A stretch of 34,720 bases of DNA from DASRCB01 sp035653295 (GTDB lineage Bacteria > Acidobacteriota > Terriglobia > Bryobacterales > Bryobacteraceae). Positions within the stretch are counted from its first letter, which is position 1. Each line of letters starts with the position of its first letter. A program made the position numbers and the translations under genes. Positions 1 through 7,186 of this stretch are shown in pieces. The notes under the pieces are model-generated. The model was not told the DNA's origin, made no database searches, and saw nothing but the letters and a program-made list of their open reading frames with translations. The stretch covers positions 1-34,720 of the forward strand of contig DASRCB010000094.1 in NCBI GenBank assembly GCA_035653295.1. Direction: 5' to 3'.

Positions 1-482
1 TCGACGCGAGTAATGACGCAGAGTTCCGGCGAGACCACGTTGGTGGCGTCGAGCCGTCCGCCGAGCCCGACCTCCAGCACCACGGTGTCCACCTCCCGAT
101 CGCGGAAGAGCAGGAAGGCCATCGCCGTGACCGATTCGAAATAAGTAAGCGTGCCCTGCGCCGCTGCATGGACTCGGGCGAACGCGCACGTGAATTCGTC
201 GCGACTCACGGGACGGCCGGCGATCTGAATGCGCTCGAGCGGCTCGACCAGATGCGGCGACGTGTACAGGCCCGTGGAAGTGCCGGCTTTGCGCAGCCCG
301 GCCTCGACCATGGCGCACACGGATCCTTTACCGTTGGTGCCCGCGACGTGCACGAAGCGGCAGGCGCGCTGCGGATCACCGAGGCGCGCGAGGACGGCGC
401 TGATGCGGTCCAGTCCGAGCCGCGCCGTGCGGACTTCGTTGCCGAGCGCGTAGAGGGCGCTGACGGCGTCGGCGTAGGTCAC
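1..482 (-). CDS. folC: Bifunctional folylpolyglutamate synthase/dihydrofolate synthase, N-terminal part
   Basis: FolC adds glutamate to dihydropteroate or folates using ATP in the cytoplasm. Only about the first 160 codons are present; the gene runs off the left edge of the window. The translation shows the Mur-ligase-type P-loop HVAGTNGKGS near residue 45, followed by LYTSPHL, by YFE..TAMAF, and by the LEVGLGGRLDATN motif near residue 140, all typical of FolC. The chosen start is the GTG at 482-480, which overlaps the TGA of the upstream isomerase gene by four bases (GTGA), suggesting translational coupling. No other start fits the family N-terminus. The family call is firm. The folate gene has no obvious functional link to the exported isomerase that precedes it. 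Confidence 0.93.
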   Translation of the reverse strand, partial: MTYADAVSALYALGNEVRTARLGLDRISAVLARLGDPQRACRFVHVAGTNGKGSVCAMVEAGLRKAGTSTGLYTSPHLVEPLERIQIAGRPVSRDEFTCAFARVHAAAQGTLTYFESVTAMAFLLFRDREVDTVVLEVGLGGRLDATNVVSPELCVITRV

Positions 483-1318
483 ACGGTGCAGAGCCGGACG
501 GCCTCGTGGAGCGAGGTCAGCGGATCGCGCGTGGGCACGAACTCATGCGCCATGTAGCCCTGGAAATTCAGGTCGGCGATGGCCTTCGCCACGGTGCGCC
601 ACTGCAGTTCCTGGGTGTCATCCAGCTCGTGACGGCCAGGCACGCCGCCGGTGTGGAAATGGGCGATGCAGTCGATGTTGTCACGGATGGTTCGAATGAT
701 GTCGCCTTCCATGATCTGCATGTGGTAGATGTCATACAGCAGTTTCACTCGCGGCGAATCGACGCGGCGAATCACCTCGGCGCCCCATTTGGTGTGGTCG
801 CACATGTAGTCATGATGGTCCACCTTGCTGTTGAGCAGCTCGAGGCAGATGGTGACGCCGTGATCTTCGCCGATTTTCTTGACGCGATTCAGGCCGATAA
901 CCGTGTTCTCGAGCCCCTCCTGGTCGGACATGCCGCGGCGGTTGCCCGAGAAGGTGATGATATTGGGCGCGCCGACGGCGGCCGCTTTGGGGATGCGCTC
1001 GCGGAGCTGGGCCTCGAGCTTGTCGTGGTTCTCCCTGCGGTTGAAGCCATCGGGAATGTCGCCGCCGCCGGGCATGATCATGGAGGGCACGAGGCCGTAC
1101 TTCTTCAGGGTAGGCGCGTCTTCCGGCGAGACCAGATCGATGGCGGAAAGGCCCATCTCGGCGCCGGCGCGGCAGAGATCGTCGAGCGAAATCTTCTGAT
1201 AGCACCAGCGGCAGGCGGACTGTTTCACTCGCCCCTTCGCCGGCGCGGTCTGGTCGGCCAGAATGGGACGCGCCAGCGCAACCGCGGCAGACGCCGAAAG
1301 AATGGATCGTCGGGTCAT
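479..1318 (-). CDS. Exported hydroxypyruvate isomerase-like TIM-barrel protein
   Basis: A 279-residue sugar-phosphate isomerase/epimerase (AP endonuclease 2 fold). The best family match by eye is hydroxypyruvate isomerase (Hyi), which interconverts hydroxypyruvate and tartronate semialdehyde. Likely metal ligands in the usual Hyi order are Glu160 (CLELLN), Asp196 (YDIYHMQ), His222 (HFHTGGVPGRHEL) and Glu259 (AHEF). The N-terminus has two arginines, a serine and then a hydrophobic alanine-rich stretch (TRRSIL...), so it looks like a twin-arginine signal; the barrel starts near residue 30. Export of such an isomerase is unusual outside Acidobacteriota and Planctomycetes. The start ATG at 1318 has a short AGGA-like site upstream. 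The stop overlaps folC. Substrate is inferred from family only. Confidence 0.85.
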   Translation of the reverse strand: MTRRSILSASAAVALARPILADQTAPAKGRVKQSACRWCYQKISLDDLCRAGAEMGLSAIDLVSPEDAPTLKKYGLVPSMIMPGGGDIPDGFNRRENHDKLEAQLRERIPKAAAVGAPNIITFSGNRRGMSDQEGLENTVIGLNRVKKIGEDHGVTICLELLNSKVDHHDYMCDHTKWGAEVIRRVDSPRVKLLYDIYHMQIMEGDIIRTIRDNIDCIAHFHTGGVPGRHELDDTQELQWRTVAKAIADLNFQGYMAHEFVPTRDPLTSLHEAVRLCTV

Positions 1319-1426
1319 GATTCCTGAATATTATCGCGAAGCGGCGGTCATCCTCGATGCGAGCCAGGCGAACGCGAACCGGTATGCTCAACGCACCTGG
1401 GCAGCAGGCGAGGAGCGGCGCGGAAT

Positions 1427-1470
1427 CGAGGCAGGCGGAACCGCCTGCCTCGTGCAGGCTAAGGGCCTGC
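1427..1470. repeat. Paired GC-rich palindromes (REP-like intergenic element)
   Basis: Two adjacent hairpins lie between pnp and the isomerase gene. The first is a perfect 12-bp stem at 1427-1438 and 1441-1452, with AA between the arms. The second pairs GCAGGC (1454-1459) with GCCTGC (1465-1470) around TAAGG. A similar pair occurs at 4017-4051, also with GCAGGC/GCCTGC arms and a CTAAG core. The element lies just past the pnp stop and could act as a 3' stabiliser or terminator, but there is no T-run. The resemblance to repetitive extragenic palindromes is an inference. Confidence 0.6.
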
Positions 1471-1477
1471 TCCACAC

Positions 1478-3583
1478 TCAGTGGCTGGTCTTCAGCTTTT
1501 CGCGCTGCTCCCGCAGGACCGCTTTGCGGCTGAGCTTGATCTTGTTGCCTTCGAGCGCGAGGACCTTGACCAGGATCTGGTCGCCTTCCTTGAGCTCGTC
1601 CCGCACCTGTTTGATGCGGTTCTCGGAGATCTCGCTGATGTGCAGCAGGCCATCGGTTCCAGGGAAGATCTCGACGAAGGCGCCGAACTCGACGATACGC
1701 ACCACTTTGCCGAGATAAGTCTTGCCCACTTCGGCCACGGCGCCGATATCGGTAACGCGCTGGATCGCCTTCTGGGCGGCCGCGCCGTCGGACGCAAAGA
1801 TGTTGACCGTGCCGTCGTCGGATACGTCGATCTTGGCGCCGGTTTCGTCCACGATGCTGCGGATCATCTTGCCACCCGGTCCGATCAGCTCGCGGATCTT
1901 GTCGACCGGGATTGTGACGGTGTAGATGCGCGGAGCGTAGGGCGACATTTCCGCCCTCGGCTCGTTGATGACCGCGTTCATCTTATCGAGGATCTGGAGC
2001 CGCGCGCGGCGGGCCTGTTCCAGCGCTTCGGTCAGAATCTTCGTGCTGACGCGCGGGACTTTAATGTCCATCTGCAGGCCGGTGATGCCTTCGCGCGAGC
2101 CGGCGACCTTGAAGTCCATGTCACCGTAGTGGTCTTCCGCGCCGGCGATGTCGGTCAGGATGGCGTACTTGTCACCCTCCATGACCAGACCCATGGCGAT
2201 GCCGGCGATGGGTGCGGTGGTCGGCACGCCCGCATCCATCAGCGACAGCGAGGCGCCGCAAACGGTGGCCATGGAGCTGGAGCCATTCGATTCCAGAATG
2301 TCGCTGACCACGCGCAGAGTGTAGGGGAACTCCTTCTCGTCGGGGATGACCGCCGATATGGAGCGCTCGGCGAGTGCGCCGTGCCCGATTTCCCGCCGGC
2401 CGGGTCCGCGCATGAAGCCTACTTCGCCGACGCTGAACGGGGGGAAGTTGTAGTGCAGCATGAAGCGCTTGGACGTTTCCGTCGGGTCGAACATCTCCAC
2501 GCGCTGCTCGTCTTCCTTGGTTCCGAGGGTGCATGTGACCAGCGCCTGGGTCTCGCCGCGTGTGAAGAGCGCCGATCCGTGCGTGCGCGGCAGTACGCCC
2601 ACTTCGATGCTGATGGGCCGGATCTCGTCGAAGGCGCGGCCGTCGGGGCGGCGGCGGTCGTTGAGCATCTGGTCGCGGAAGATGCGTTCTTTCAGGGTGT
2701 CGAAGAGCTCGCCCGCTTCCGCCCTCCGTTCTTCCTCGGCGGCCTCGACGACATCGTCACGCAGTGCGTCAACGCGGTGATAGCTTTCCAACTTGGGATA
2801 CTTCTGCGTGTTCAGAGCGTCACCGAGGTTATCGCGGACCTGGCCGGCGATCTTGTCGTACAGTTCCTGGTTGACGGGCTTCGGAGTGAAGGTCCACTTG
2901 GGCTTGCCCGCTTTCTGCTGAAGCTCACGGATACCCGCGTTGATCTTTTTGCAGCAGGAGTGGCCGTATTCGATGGCCTCAATGACGTGGGATTCGTCCA
3001 CGTGATTGGCGCCGGCTTCGACCATGACGATGCCCTCGTCGGTGCTTGCCACGACGATATTGACCTTCGACTCACGGGTCTCATCGTAGCCGGGATTCAG
3101 CACCAGCTTGCCGTTTACCGAGCCGACGCGCACGGCGGAGAGCACGTGCTGGAAGGGGATATCGGAGATAGCCAGGGCGGCGCCCGCGCCGATCATGGCC
3201 AGCACGCTGGGATCGCGGTCGGGATCGGCCGAGAGCACCATTCCGATTACCTGAGTTTCATTGGAAAAGCCCTCGGGGAACAGCGGACGAATGGGGCGGT
3301 CGATGAGCCGGCTGGTGAGGATTTCCTTTTCCGAGGGACGGCCCTCGCGCTTGATGAAGCCGCCGGGGAACTTGCCCGCGGCGTATGTGTACTCACGGTA
3401 GTCGACCGTGAGGGGGAAGAAGGTGGCGCCGGGCTTGGGGTGCTCGTTGGCGCAGGCCGTAACCAGTACGACGGAGTCGCCGGAACGGACGACAACGGCT
3501 CCGTTCGCCTGTTTTGCGACCTTGCCTGTCTCTAACGTAATGGTGCGACCGTCGAGCTGAATTTCGACAGTGTGTGGTGTCAT
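1478..3583 (-). CDS. pnp: Polyribonucleotide nucleotidyltransferase (PNPase)
   Basis: PNPase degrades RNA 3' to 5' by phosphorolysis and is a partner in RNA decay in the cytoplasm. The 701-residue product has the full family layout: a first RNase PH-like domain with KFPGGFIKREGRPSEKE and LIDRPIRPLFPEGF, an all-alpha linker, a second catalytic RNase PH domain containing GDMDFKVAGSREGITG, a KH domain at about 552-618 with the IGPGGK loop, and an S1 domain at about 619-690. Length is normal for the family. The start ATG at 3583 follows an AGGA site. It lies directly downstream of rpsO, the classical rpsO-pnp order, and its leader contains a hairpin (3604-3625) that may take part in control. Confidence 0.98.
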   Translation of the reverse strand: MTPHTVEIQLDGRTITLETGKVAKQANGAVVVRSGDSVVLVTACANEHPKPGATFFPLTVDYREYTYAAGKFPGGFIKREGRPSEKEILTSRLIDRPIRPLFPEGFSNETQVIGMVLSADPDRDPSVLAMIGAGAALAISDIPFQHVLSAVRVGSVNGKLVLNPGYDETRESKVNIVVASTDEGIVMVEAGANHVDESHVIEAIEYGHSCCKKINAGIRELQQKAGKPKWTFTPKPVNQELYDKIAGQVRDNLGDALNTQKYPKLESYHRVDALRDDVVEAAEEERRAEAGELFDTLKERIFRDQMLNDRRRPDGRAFDEIRPISIEVGVLPRTHGSALFTRGETQALVTCTLGTKEDEQRVEMFDPTETSKRFMLHYNFPPFSVGEVGFMRGPGRREIGHGALAERSISAVIPDEKEFPYTLRVVSDILESNGSSSMATVCGASLSLMDAGVPTTAPIAGIAMGLVMEGDKYAILTDIAGAEDHYGDMDFKVAGSREGITGLQMDIKVPRVSTKILTEALEQARRARLQILDKMNAVINEPRAEMSPYAPRIYTVTIPVDKIRELIGPGGKMIRSIVDETGAKIDVSDDGTVNIFASDGAAAQKAIQRVTDIGAVAEVGKTYLGKVVRIVEFGAFVEIFPGTDGLLHISEISENRIKQVRDELKEGDQILVKVLALEGNKIKLSRKAVLREQREKLKTSH

Positions 3584-3603
3584 GCGTCTAATCCTTTAAT
3601 CCG

Positions 3604-3625
3604 GGCGAAGAGATAACTCCTCGCC
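3604..3625 (-). promoter_or_regulatory. Leader hairpin upstream of pnp
   Basis: In the rpsO-pnp intergenic RNA (minus strand) a 9-bp stem forms: GGCGA pairs with TCGCC, then a G-U wobble, then GAG pairs with CTC, closing a TTAT loop. On the plus strand the wobble would be an A-C mismatch, so the fold favours the pnp transcript. It lies about 21 bases before the pnp start. In Escherichia coli a stem-loop in the pnp leader is the RNase III site used for PNPase autoregulation. The role here is inferred from position only, and this stem is shorter than the E. coli one. Confidence 0.5.
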
Positions 3626-3683
3626 AGCGTTGATCAAAAGGAGACTGGACTGAATGGAGGGGATCCCGATGAACGGCCGGAAG

Positions 3684-3953
3684 CTAACGGCGGATGCCGA
3701 GGCTCTGGATGAGGTTCTTGTACCGTTCCGGACTGCGACTCTTCAGGTAATCCAACAGGCGCCGCCTGCGCGCCACCATGGACAGCAGACCACGGCGGGA
3801 ATGAAAATCCTTCTTGTGCGCCTTGAAATGCTCCCTGAGCTGGAGGATACGCTGGCTCAGGATGGCCACCTGAACCTCTGGCGAACCGCTGTCGTTCTTA
3901 TGGGTCCGATACTGCGTGATTACGCTTTTTCTAACTTCGGCCGCCAGTGCCAT
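3684..3953 (-). CDS. rpsO: 30S ribosomal protein S15
   Basis: S15 is a primary 16S rRNA-binding protein that organises the central domain of the small subunit. The 89-residue product has the standard length and hallmarks: the HKNDSGSPEVQVA segment, the helix with ILQLREHFKAHKKDFHSRRGL, and the C-terminal RRRLLDYLK...YKNLIQSLGIR. The start ATG at 3953 is preceded by a GAGGAG about 13 bases upstream, which is somewhat far. It is followed after 97 bases by pnp. A CATAAT hexamer lies upstream on the minus strand (4005-4000), but no convincing -35 was found, so the promoter is left open. Confidence 0.98.
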   Translation of the reverse strand: MALAAEVRKSVITQYRTHKNDSGSPEVQVAILSQRILQLREHFKAHKKDFHSRRGLLSMVARRRRLLDYLKSRSPERYKNLIQSLGIRR

Positions 3954-4016
3954 TCTCTAATGGAAACTCCTCGTCTTTCCTAATCTCTTTTGTACAGTGA
4001 TTATGGTACCACAGAG

Positions 4017-4051
4017 GCGGGCTAAGAGCCCGCGGCAGGCCGGGGGCCTGC
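4017..4051. repeat. Paired GC-rich palindromes (REP-like intergenic element), second copy
   Basis: Two perfect hairpins stand head to tail between divergent rpsO and the membrane gene at 4058. GCGGGCT (4017-4023) pairs with AGCCCGC (4027-4033) around AAG, and GCAGGCC (4035-4041) pairs with GGCCTGC (4045-4051) around GGG. Each stem is 7 bp. Arms and spacing resemble the element at 1427-1470, so rpsO-pnp is bracketed by two copies. The element ends seven bases before the GTG start at 4058, so it lies in that gene's leader or promoter. Confidence 0.65.
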
Positions 4052-4057
4052 ACCCCA

Positions 4058-4579
4058 GTGCGGAAGATCGCCGTTAACCTCTTCATTTTGTTCCACGTGG
4101 TCGCGATCTCGCTGTGGAGTCTGCCGCTCCCGAACTGGGTCGTGGGCGGTTTCCGGGACGCGATTCGGCCGTATATGCTCTGGTCCGGGCTGTTCCAGAG
4201 CTGGAATATGTTCGCGCCGTCGCCGATGGCGCTGAACGGCTACGTCGATGCCGAGGTGATCTTCGCCGATGGGCAGACGAAAAGCTGGGCGTTTCCGCGA
4301 ATGGAGCAGATCGGGCTTTTCGAACGCACATACCGCGAGCGCTACCGGAAGTACGTCAACGAATATCTGCGCTTTGATAAGTACTCGGCGCTGTGGCCGG
4401 ACGCGGCGAGGTACATCGCCAGGGCGAACTATCGTCCCTCGAATCCCCCGATTGCGGTCATCCTTTATCGCTACTGGTCGGAGATCGGGCCGCCGCGGCC
4501 GGACGGGGCGTTTGCGCCAGGCCCTTGGAATCGGTACCGCTTCTTTCTTTATGCGGTGAAGCCGGGAGACTTGCCGTGA
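4058..4579 (+). CDS. Membrane-anchored protein paired with an HTTM protein, unknown function
   Basis: A 173-residue protein with one hydrophobic segment near the N-terminus (about residues 5-25), followed by a soluble part rich in aromatic and charged residues. The motif WNMFAPSP near residue 50 is familiar in small proteins encoded next to HTTM (vitamin K-dependent carboxylase-like) membrane proteins. It overlaps the HTTM gene by four bases (GTGA), so the two are probably translated together and may form one complex. The GTG start has no clear ribosome-binding site, and the GC-rich palindromes immediately precede it; an in-frame TTG or GTG a little downstream is possible. No enzymatic motif was recognised. 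Confidence 0.75.
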   Translation: MRKIAVNLFILFHVVAISLWSLPLPNWVVGGFRDAIRPYMLWSGLFQSWNMFAPSPMALNGYVDAEVIFADGQTKSWAFPRMEQIGLFERTYRERYRKYVNEYLRFDKYSALWPDAARYIARANYRPSNPPIAVILYRYWSEIGPPRPDGAFAPGPWNRYRFFLYAVKPGDLP

Positions 4580-5808
4580 TCCGGGCGTGGAATCGGTTTT
4601 TCCTCCAGCCGGAGGCGCCGACCTCCATCGCGCTGTTCCGGATTCTGTACGGCGCGCTCATTGTGGCGGACCTGATTCTGCTTCGACCCGACTGGCTGAT
4701 CTGGCTGGGCCCGCGCGGGCTCGTCGGCCTAGAGACGGCGCGGCAAATGGAGCCGGGCACGAGGCTGAACCTTTTTGCCCTGCTTCCCGCCAGCAACGCC
4801 TGGGTGAACGCGTTCTTCTGGTTCTTCGTGCTGTGGGCGGTGCTGCTGACGCTCGGGGTGATGACGCGAGCGAGCAGCATCATCGTTTTTTTGTGCCTCG
4901 CGTCGATGCAGCAGCGGGACCTCTATATCGTGAGCTCGGGCGACACGCTGCTGCGCGTGGCGGGTTTTTTCCTGATGTTCGCTCCCGCGGGCGCGGCGCT
5001 TTCCGTCGATCGGCTGTGGCGGATCTGGCAGGGGCGCGAGACGGCGGAGGTTCGGCCGCGTCCGCCCTGGGCGCAGCGCATGATTCAAATCGAGCTCGCG
5101 CTGGTTTACTTCGCCACTTTCTGTCTCAAGATGCAGGGGTCCACGTGGCGGGATGGCACAGCGCTTTATTACGTGTACCATCTCGACCAGTTCCGGCATT
5201 TCCCAGTGCCGTCGTGGGTTCTGAAGCCGGCGCTGGTCCGGGTGCAGACCTGGCTGACGCTCGCCGTTGAATTCAGCCTCGGGACTCTGGTCTGGGTGCG
5301 CCGGCTGCGATACCCGATTCTGCTGCTGGGAATCGGCCTGCACCTGTCCATTGAATACTCGATGAACATTCCGTTGTTCGAGTGGACCATGCTGGCGATG
5401 TATGCGCCTTTCATCTATCCGGGCGATCTGACGCGGACGCGTAAATGGCTGGCGGCGCGCGCTTCCCGTTTCCTGCCGGAGCCGGTAACCGTCGTTTACG
5501 ACGGAGGCGCGGATCGGCCGCGGCGGGCGGCCAATCTGCTGCGTGCGGTGGACGTTTTCGAGCGGCTGACGTTTGTCGATCTGCAGTCCGGAGCGGCGCT
5601 GGCAAAGGTCTCGCGCAAGGAAGCGCGCGGACGGCTGCTGGTGCTCACTCCCGCCGGGCCACGCGAAGGGTTCGCGGGCGTGCGGTTCATGGCGCCCTCC
5701 ATTCCGATTCTGTGGCCGGTGGCGGCCATGGCATTCTATCAGCATGATCGAGGAGGTCGTGTCCGTCGCGATTCGCGACTCGCACGAGGTGCTGACGTTC
5801 ACCGCTGA
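4576..5808 (+). CDS. HTTM-domain membrane protein fused to a cysteine-less DCC/DUF393 domain
   Basis: A 410-residue protein starting at the GTG that overlaps the upstream stop. Residues 15-285 are an HTTM region (related to vitamin K-dependent gamma-glutamyl carboxylase) with several membrane spans, GDTLLRVAGFFLMFAP near 122-137 and WRDGTALYY near 191-199. Residues 303-388 match DUF393/DCC1-like thiol-disulfide oxidoreductases: VTVVYDG, then LLRAVDVFERLTFVDLQS and GF.G.RFMA. In the family the YDG is followed by D-C-x-x-C, but here it reads GGADRP, so both cysteines are missing and redox activity is unlikely. The C-terminus after residue 388 turns into an arginine-rich tail instead of the usual domain end, so a truncation or frameshift near 5740 is possible. 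Substrate unknown. Confidence 0.8.
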   Translation: MIRAWNRFFLQPEAPTSIALFRILYGALIVADLILLRPDWLIWLGPRGLVGLETARQMEPGTRLNLFALLPASNAWVNAFFWFFVLWAVLLTLGVMTRASSIIVFLCLASMQQRDLYIVSSGDTLLRVAGFFLMFAPAGAALSVDRLWRIWQGRETAEVRPRPPWAQRMIQIELALVYFATFCLKMQGSTWRDGTALYYVYHLDQFRHFPVPSWVLKPALVRVQTWLTLAVEFSLGTLVWVRRLRYPILLLGIGLHLSIEYSMNIPLFEWTMLAMYAPFIYPGDLTRTRKWLAARASRFLPEPVTVVYDGGADRPRRAANLLRAVDVFERLTFVDLQSGAALAKVSRKEARGRLLVLTPAGPREGFAGVRFMAPSIPILWPVAAMAFYQHDRGGRVRRDSRLARGADVHR

Positions 5809-6013
5809 GTACGAGCAGGTGGATGCGACCTCGATCCGCGGGCGGCTCCATTTTCTGGAAGGCGGACGGGCGGAGTACCTGCTGCATGGCCAGGGCGAAA
5901 AGCTGCTGTGGGTGAACGATAATCGCGACTGTTACGCGCTCTCGGTGGATCCGGACGGCGATTCGTTCATCGGCCGGAGGGTTGCGCCGGCGGGCGGCCG
6001 CTCGCCGGGGTGA
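5744..6013 (+). CDS. Small protein of unknown function (89 aa)
   Basis: The frame has clear coding character, with G or C at most third codon positions, and ends with TGA at 6011-6013. The product is acidic at the N-terminus (MIEEVVSVAIRDSHEV) with alternating strands suggesting a small beta-rich fold. No signal peptide, membrane segment or known motif was seen. It overlaps the end of the HTTM gene by 65 bases in another frame, which is long; a GTG at 5759 behind GAGGAGG is an alternative start that would shorten the overlap to 50 bases. It may be a separate gene of the HTTM operon or part of a frameshifted C-terminus. I do not recognise the family. Confidence 0.6.
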   Translation: MIEEVVSVAIRDSHEVLTFTAEYEQVDATSIRGRLHFLEGGRAEYLLHGQGEKLLWVNDNRDCYALSVDPDGDSFIGRRVAPAGGRSPG

Positions 6014-6060
6014 TGTTCGGCGAAGGCGGTCGGTCGATTTGTGCGAGGAGTTATTGAACC

Positions 6061-6089
6061 TTGCTTTTCCCCTTATCTTCGCCCATAAT
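6061..6089 (+). promoter_or_regulatory. Probable sigma-70-type promoter of lexA
   Basis: TTGCTT (6061-6066) and CATAAT (6084-6089) are separated by 17 bp. Transcription would begin near 6096, only about eight bases before the lexA ATG, so the mRNA would be nearly leaderless. No recognisable LexA box of the CTG-N10-CAG or GAAC-N4-GTTC type was found around it. Confidence 0.5.
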
Positions 6090-6103
6090 AAATCGAAACG
6101 GAT

Positions 6104-6742
6104 ATGGCGCTCACGCCGCGGCAAAAGCAGGTACTCGATTTCATCGCCGATTACATCGACGACAAGCACTACAATCCGAGCTACGAGGAGATCGCTCGCG
6201 GCCTGGATCTCGCCTCGCTCGCCACTGTCCATAAACACGTCCAGGCGCTCCAGGAACGGAAATATCTGCGCAAGACGTTCAACCACAGCCGTTCGCTGGA
6301 GGTATCGCCGCAGTATCTGGACCAGCGCCGGAGCGAGCGATTGGGTACAACCCCGGGCGCGGCGGAAGTGCCCTTGGCAGGCCGTATTGCGGCCGGCTCT
6401 CCCGTAGAAGCCATTGCCGGACAGGACACCCTCGCGTTCCGCGACTTCTGTGGTAAGGACGGCAGTACTTTTGCGCTGGAAGTCCGCGGCGATTCCATGA
6501 TTGAAGACCACATCTGCAGCGGCGACTACGTGCTGGTGGAAAAGACCGCGGAGGTCCGGAACGGGGAGATCGTGGTGGCGCTCGTTGGCGGCTCCGAGGC
6601 AACGCTGAAGCGCTTCTATCGCGAAGCGGACGGGCGTGTTCGCCTTCAGCCGGCCAACGCCTCCATGGCGCCTATCTTTGTCGAAGCCGCCGACCTGCAG
6701 GTGCAGGGGCGCGTGATTTCCGTAATGCGGAAATACCGTTAA
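6104..6742 (+). CDS. lexA: LexA repressor, SOS regulator
   Basis: LexA represses DNA-damage genes and cuts itself when RecA filaments form. The 212-residue protein has the N-terminal winged helix-turn-helix (MALTPRQKQVLDFI, then PSYEEIARGLDLAS and TVHKHVQAL) and a C-terminal S24 peptidase domain. The Ala92-Gly93 cleavage bond lies in VPLAGRIAAG; the catalytic pair is Ser131 (GDSMIEDHI) and Lys169 (EATLKRFY). The start at MALT matches the family N-terminus. There is no Shine-Dalgarno site, consistent with the predicted very short leader. Autoregulation is expected, but no operator could be identified by eye. Confidence in the family is very high. Confidence 0.97.
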   Translation: MALTPRQKQVLDFIADYIDDKHYNPSYEEIARGLDLASLATVHKHVQALQERKYLRKTFNHSRSLEVSPQYLDQRRSERLGTTPGAAEVPLAGRIAAGSPVEAIAGQDTLAFRDFCGKDGSTFALEVRGDSMIEDHICSGDYVLVEKTAEVRNGEIVVALVGGSEATLKRFYREADGRVRLQPANASMAPIFVEAADLQVQGRVISVMRKYR

Positions 6743-6753
6743 GCTAACAAGCC

Positions 6754-6782
6754 TTTACGTTTCCATAACTTCGCGGCATAGT
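6754..6782 (+). promoter_or_regulatory. Possible promoter ahead of the lolA-like operon
   Basis: TTTACG (6754-6759) and CATAGT (6777-6782) are 17 bp apart, each matching four of six consensus positions. It lies in the 64-base gap after lexA and would give a leader of about 18 bases to the ATG at 6807. The match is weak. Confidence 0.3.
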
Positions 6783-6806
6783 CGCCATGATATGCTGAAG
6801 GCGTCG

Positions 6807-7166
6807 ATGAGCCGCCTGATGAACGGGGTCAAGCGCTCCATCCTGTGGGATTTCCCGCGCGCCTCATGGCAGTACGACGTCATGGTCGCGGTAATCCTGT
6901 TGTTCATCTTTGCCACTCCGCGGGACTGGTTTCGCGATCAGCCGCGGGCCAGCAGCGTGGTCATGCTTCCGGCAACCCGTGGCGGAATGCAGGCTTACTG
7001 GATCGAACCGGGCCTGCTGGACGAGATACCGGAAGGCCAGCGCACCGCTCGCGTGGCGTCGCTGTTGAAGGCCCGCACGCAGCGGCCGGTTCATATCGTA
7101 CGGCTGGATCCGATCTCCGACTCCGAACAGGAAATCCGGGGTTTTATCGCGTACGCGACGCCGTAG
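6807..7166 (+). CDS. Single-pass membrane protein of unknown function
   Basis: A 119-residue protein with a basic N-terminus (MSRLMNGVKRSILWDFPR), one membrane segment (VMVAVILLFIFATP, about residues 25-38), and a soluble C-terminal part expected outside the membrane. The start ATG at 6807 is preferred because GAAGG stands five bases before it; an in-frame ATG at 6792 would add five residues. The C-terminal region (WIEPGLLDEI, then QRPVHIVRLDPISD) shows no motif I know. It is followed after 20 bases by a LolA-like gene, so it may assist in the same envelope process, but this is inferred from position only. Confidence 0.75.
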   Translation: MSRLMNGVKRSILWDFPRASWQYDVMVAVILLFIFATPRDWFRDQPRASSVVMLPATRGGMQAYWIEPGLLDEIPEGQRTARVASLLKARTQRPVHIVRLDPISDSEQEIRGFIAYATP

Positions 7167-7186
7167 AGCCAGCGTCCATCAAAGTG

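Noticed and set aside
506..1327. Open frame of 273 codons opposite the isomerase gene
   Set aside because: Antisense shadow; the minus-strand protein has metal ligands and a signal peptide.
1481..3535. Long open frame of 684 codons on the plus strand opposite pnp
   Set aside because: It mirrors pnp codon by codon, as GC-rich genes often do, and has no family motif; pnp on the minus strand is certain.
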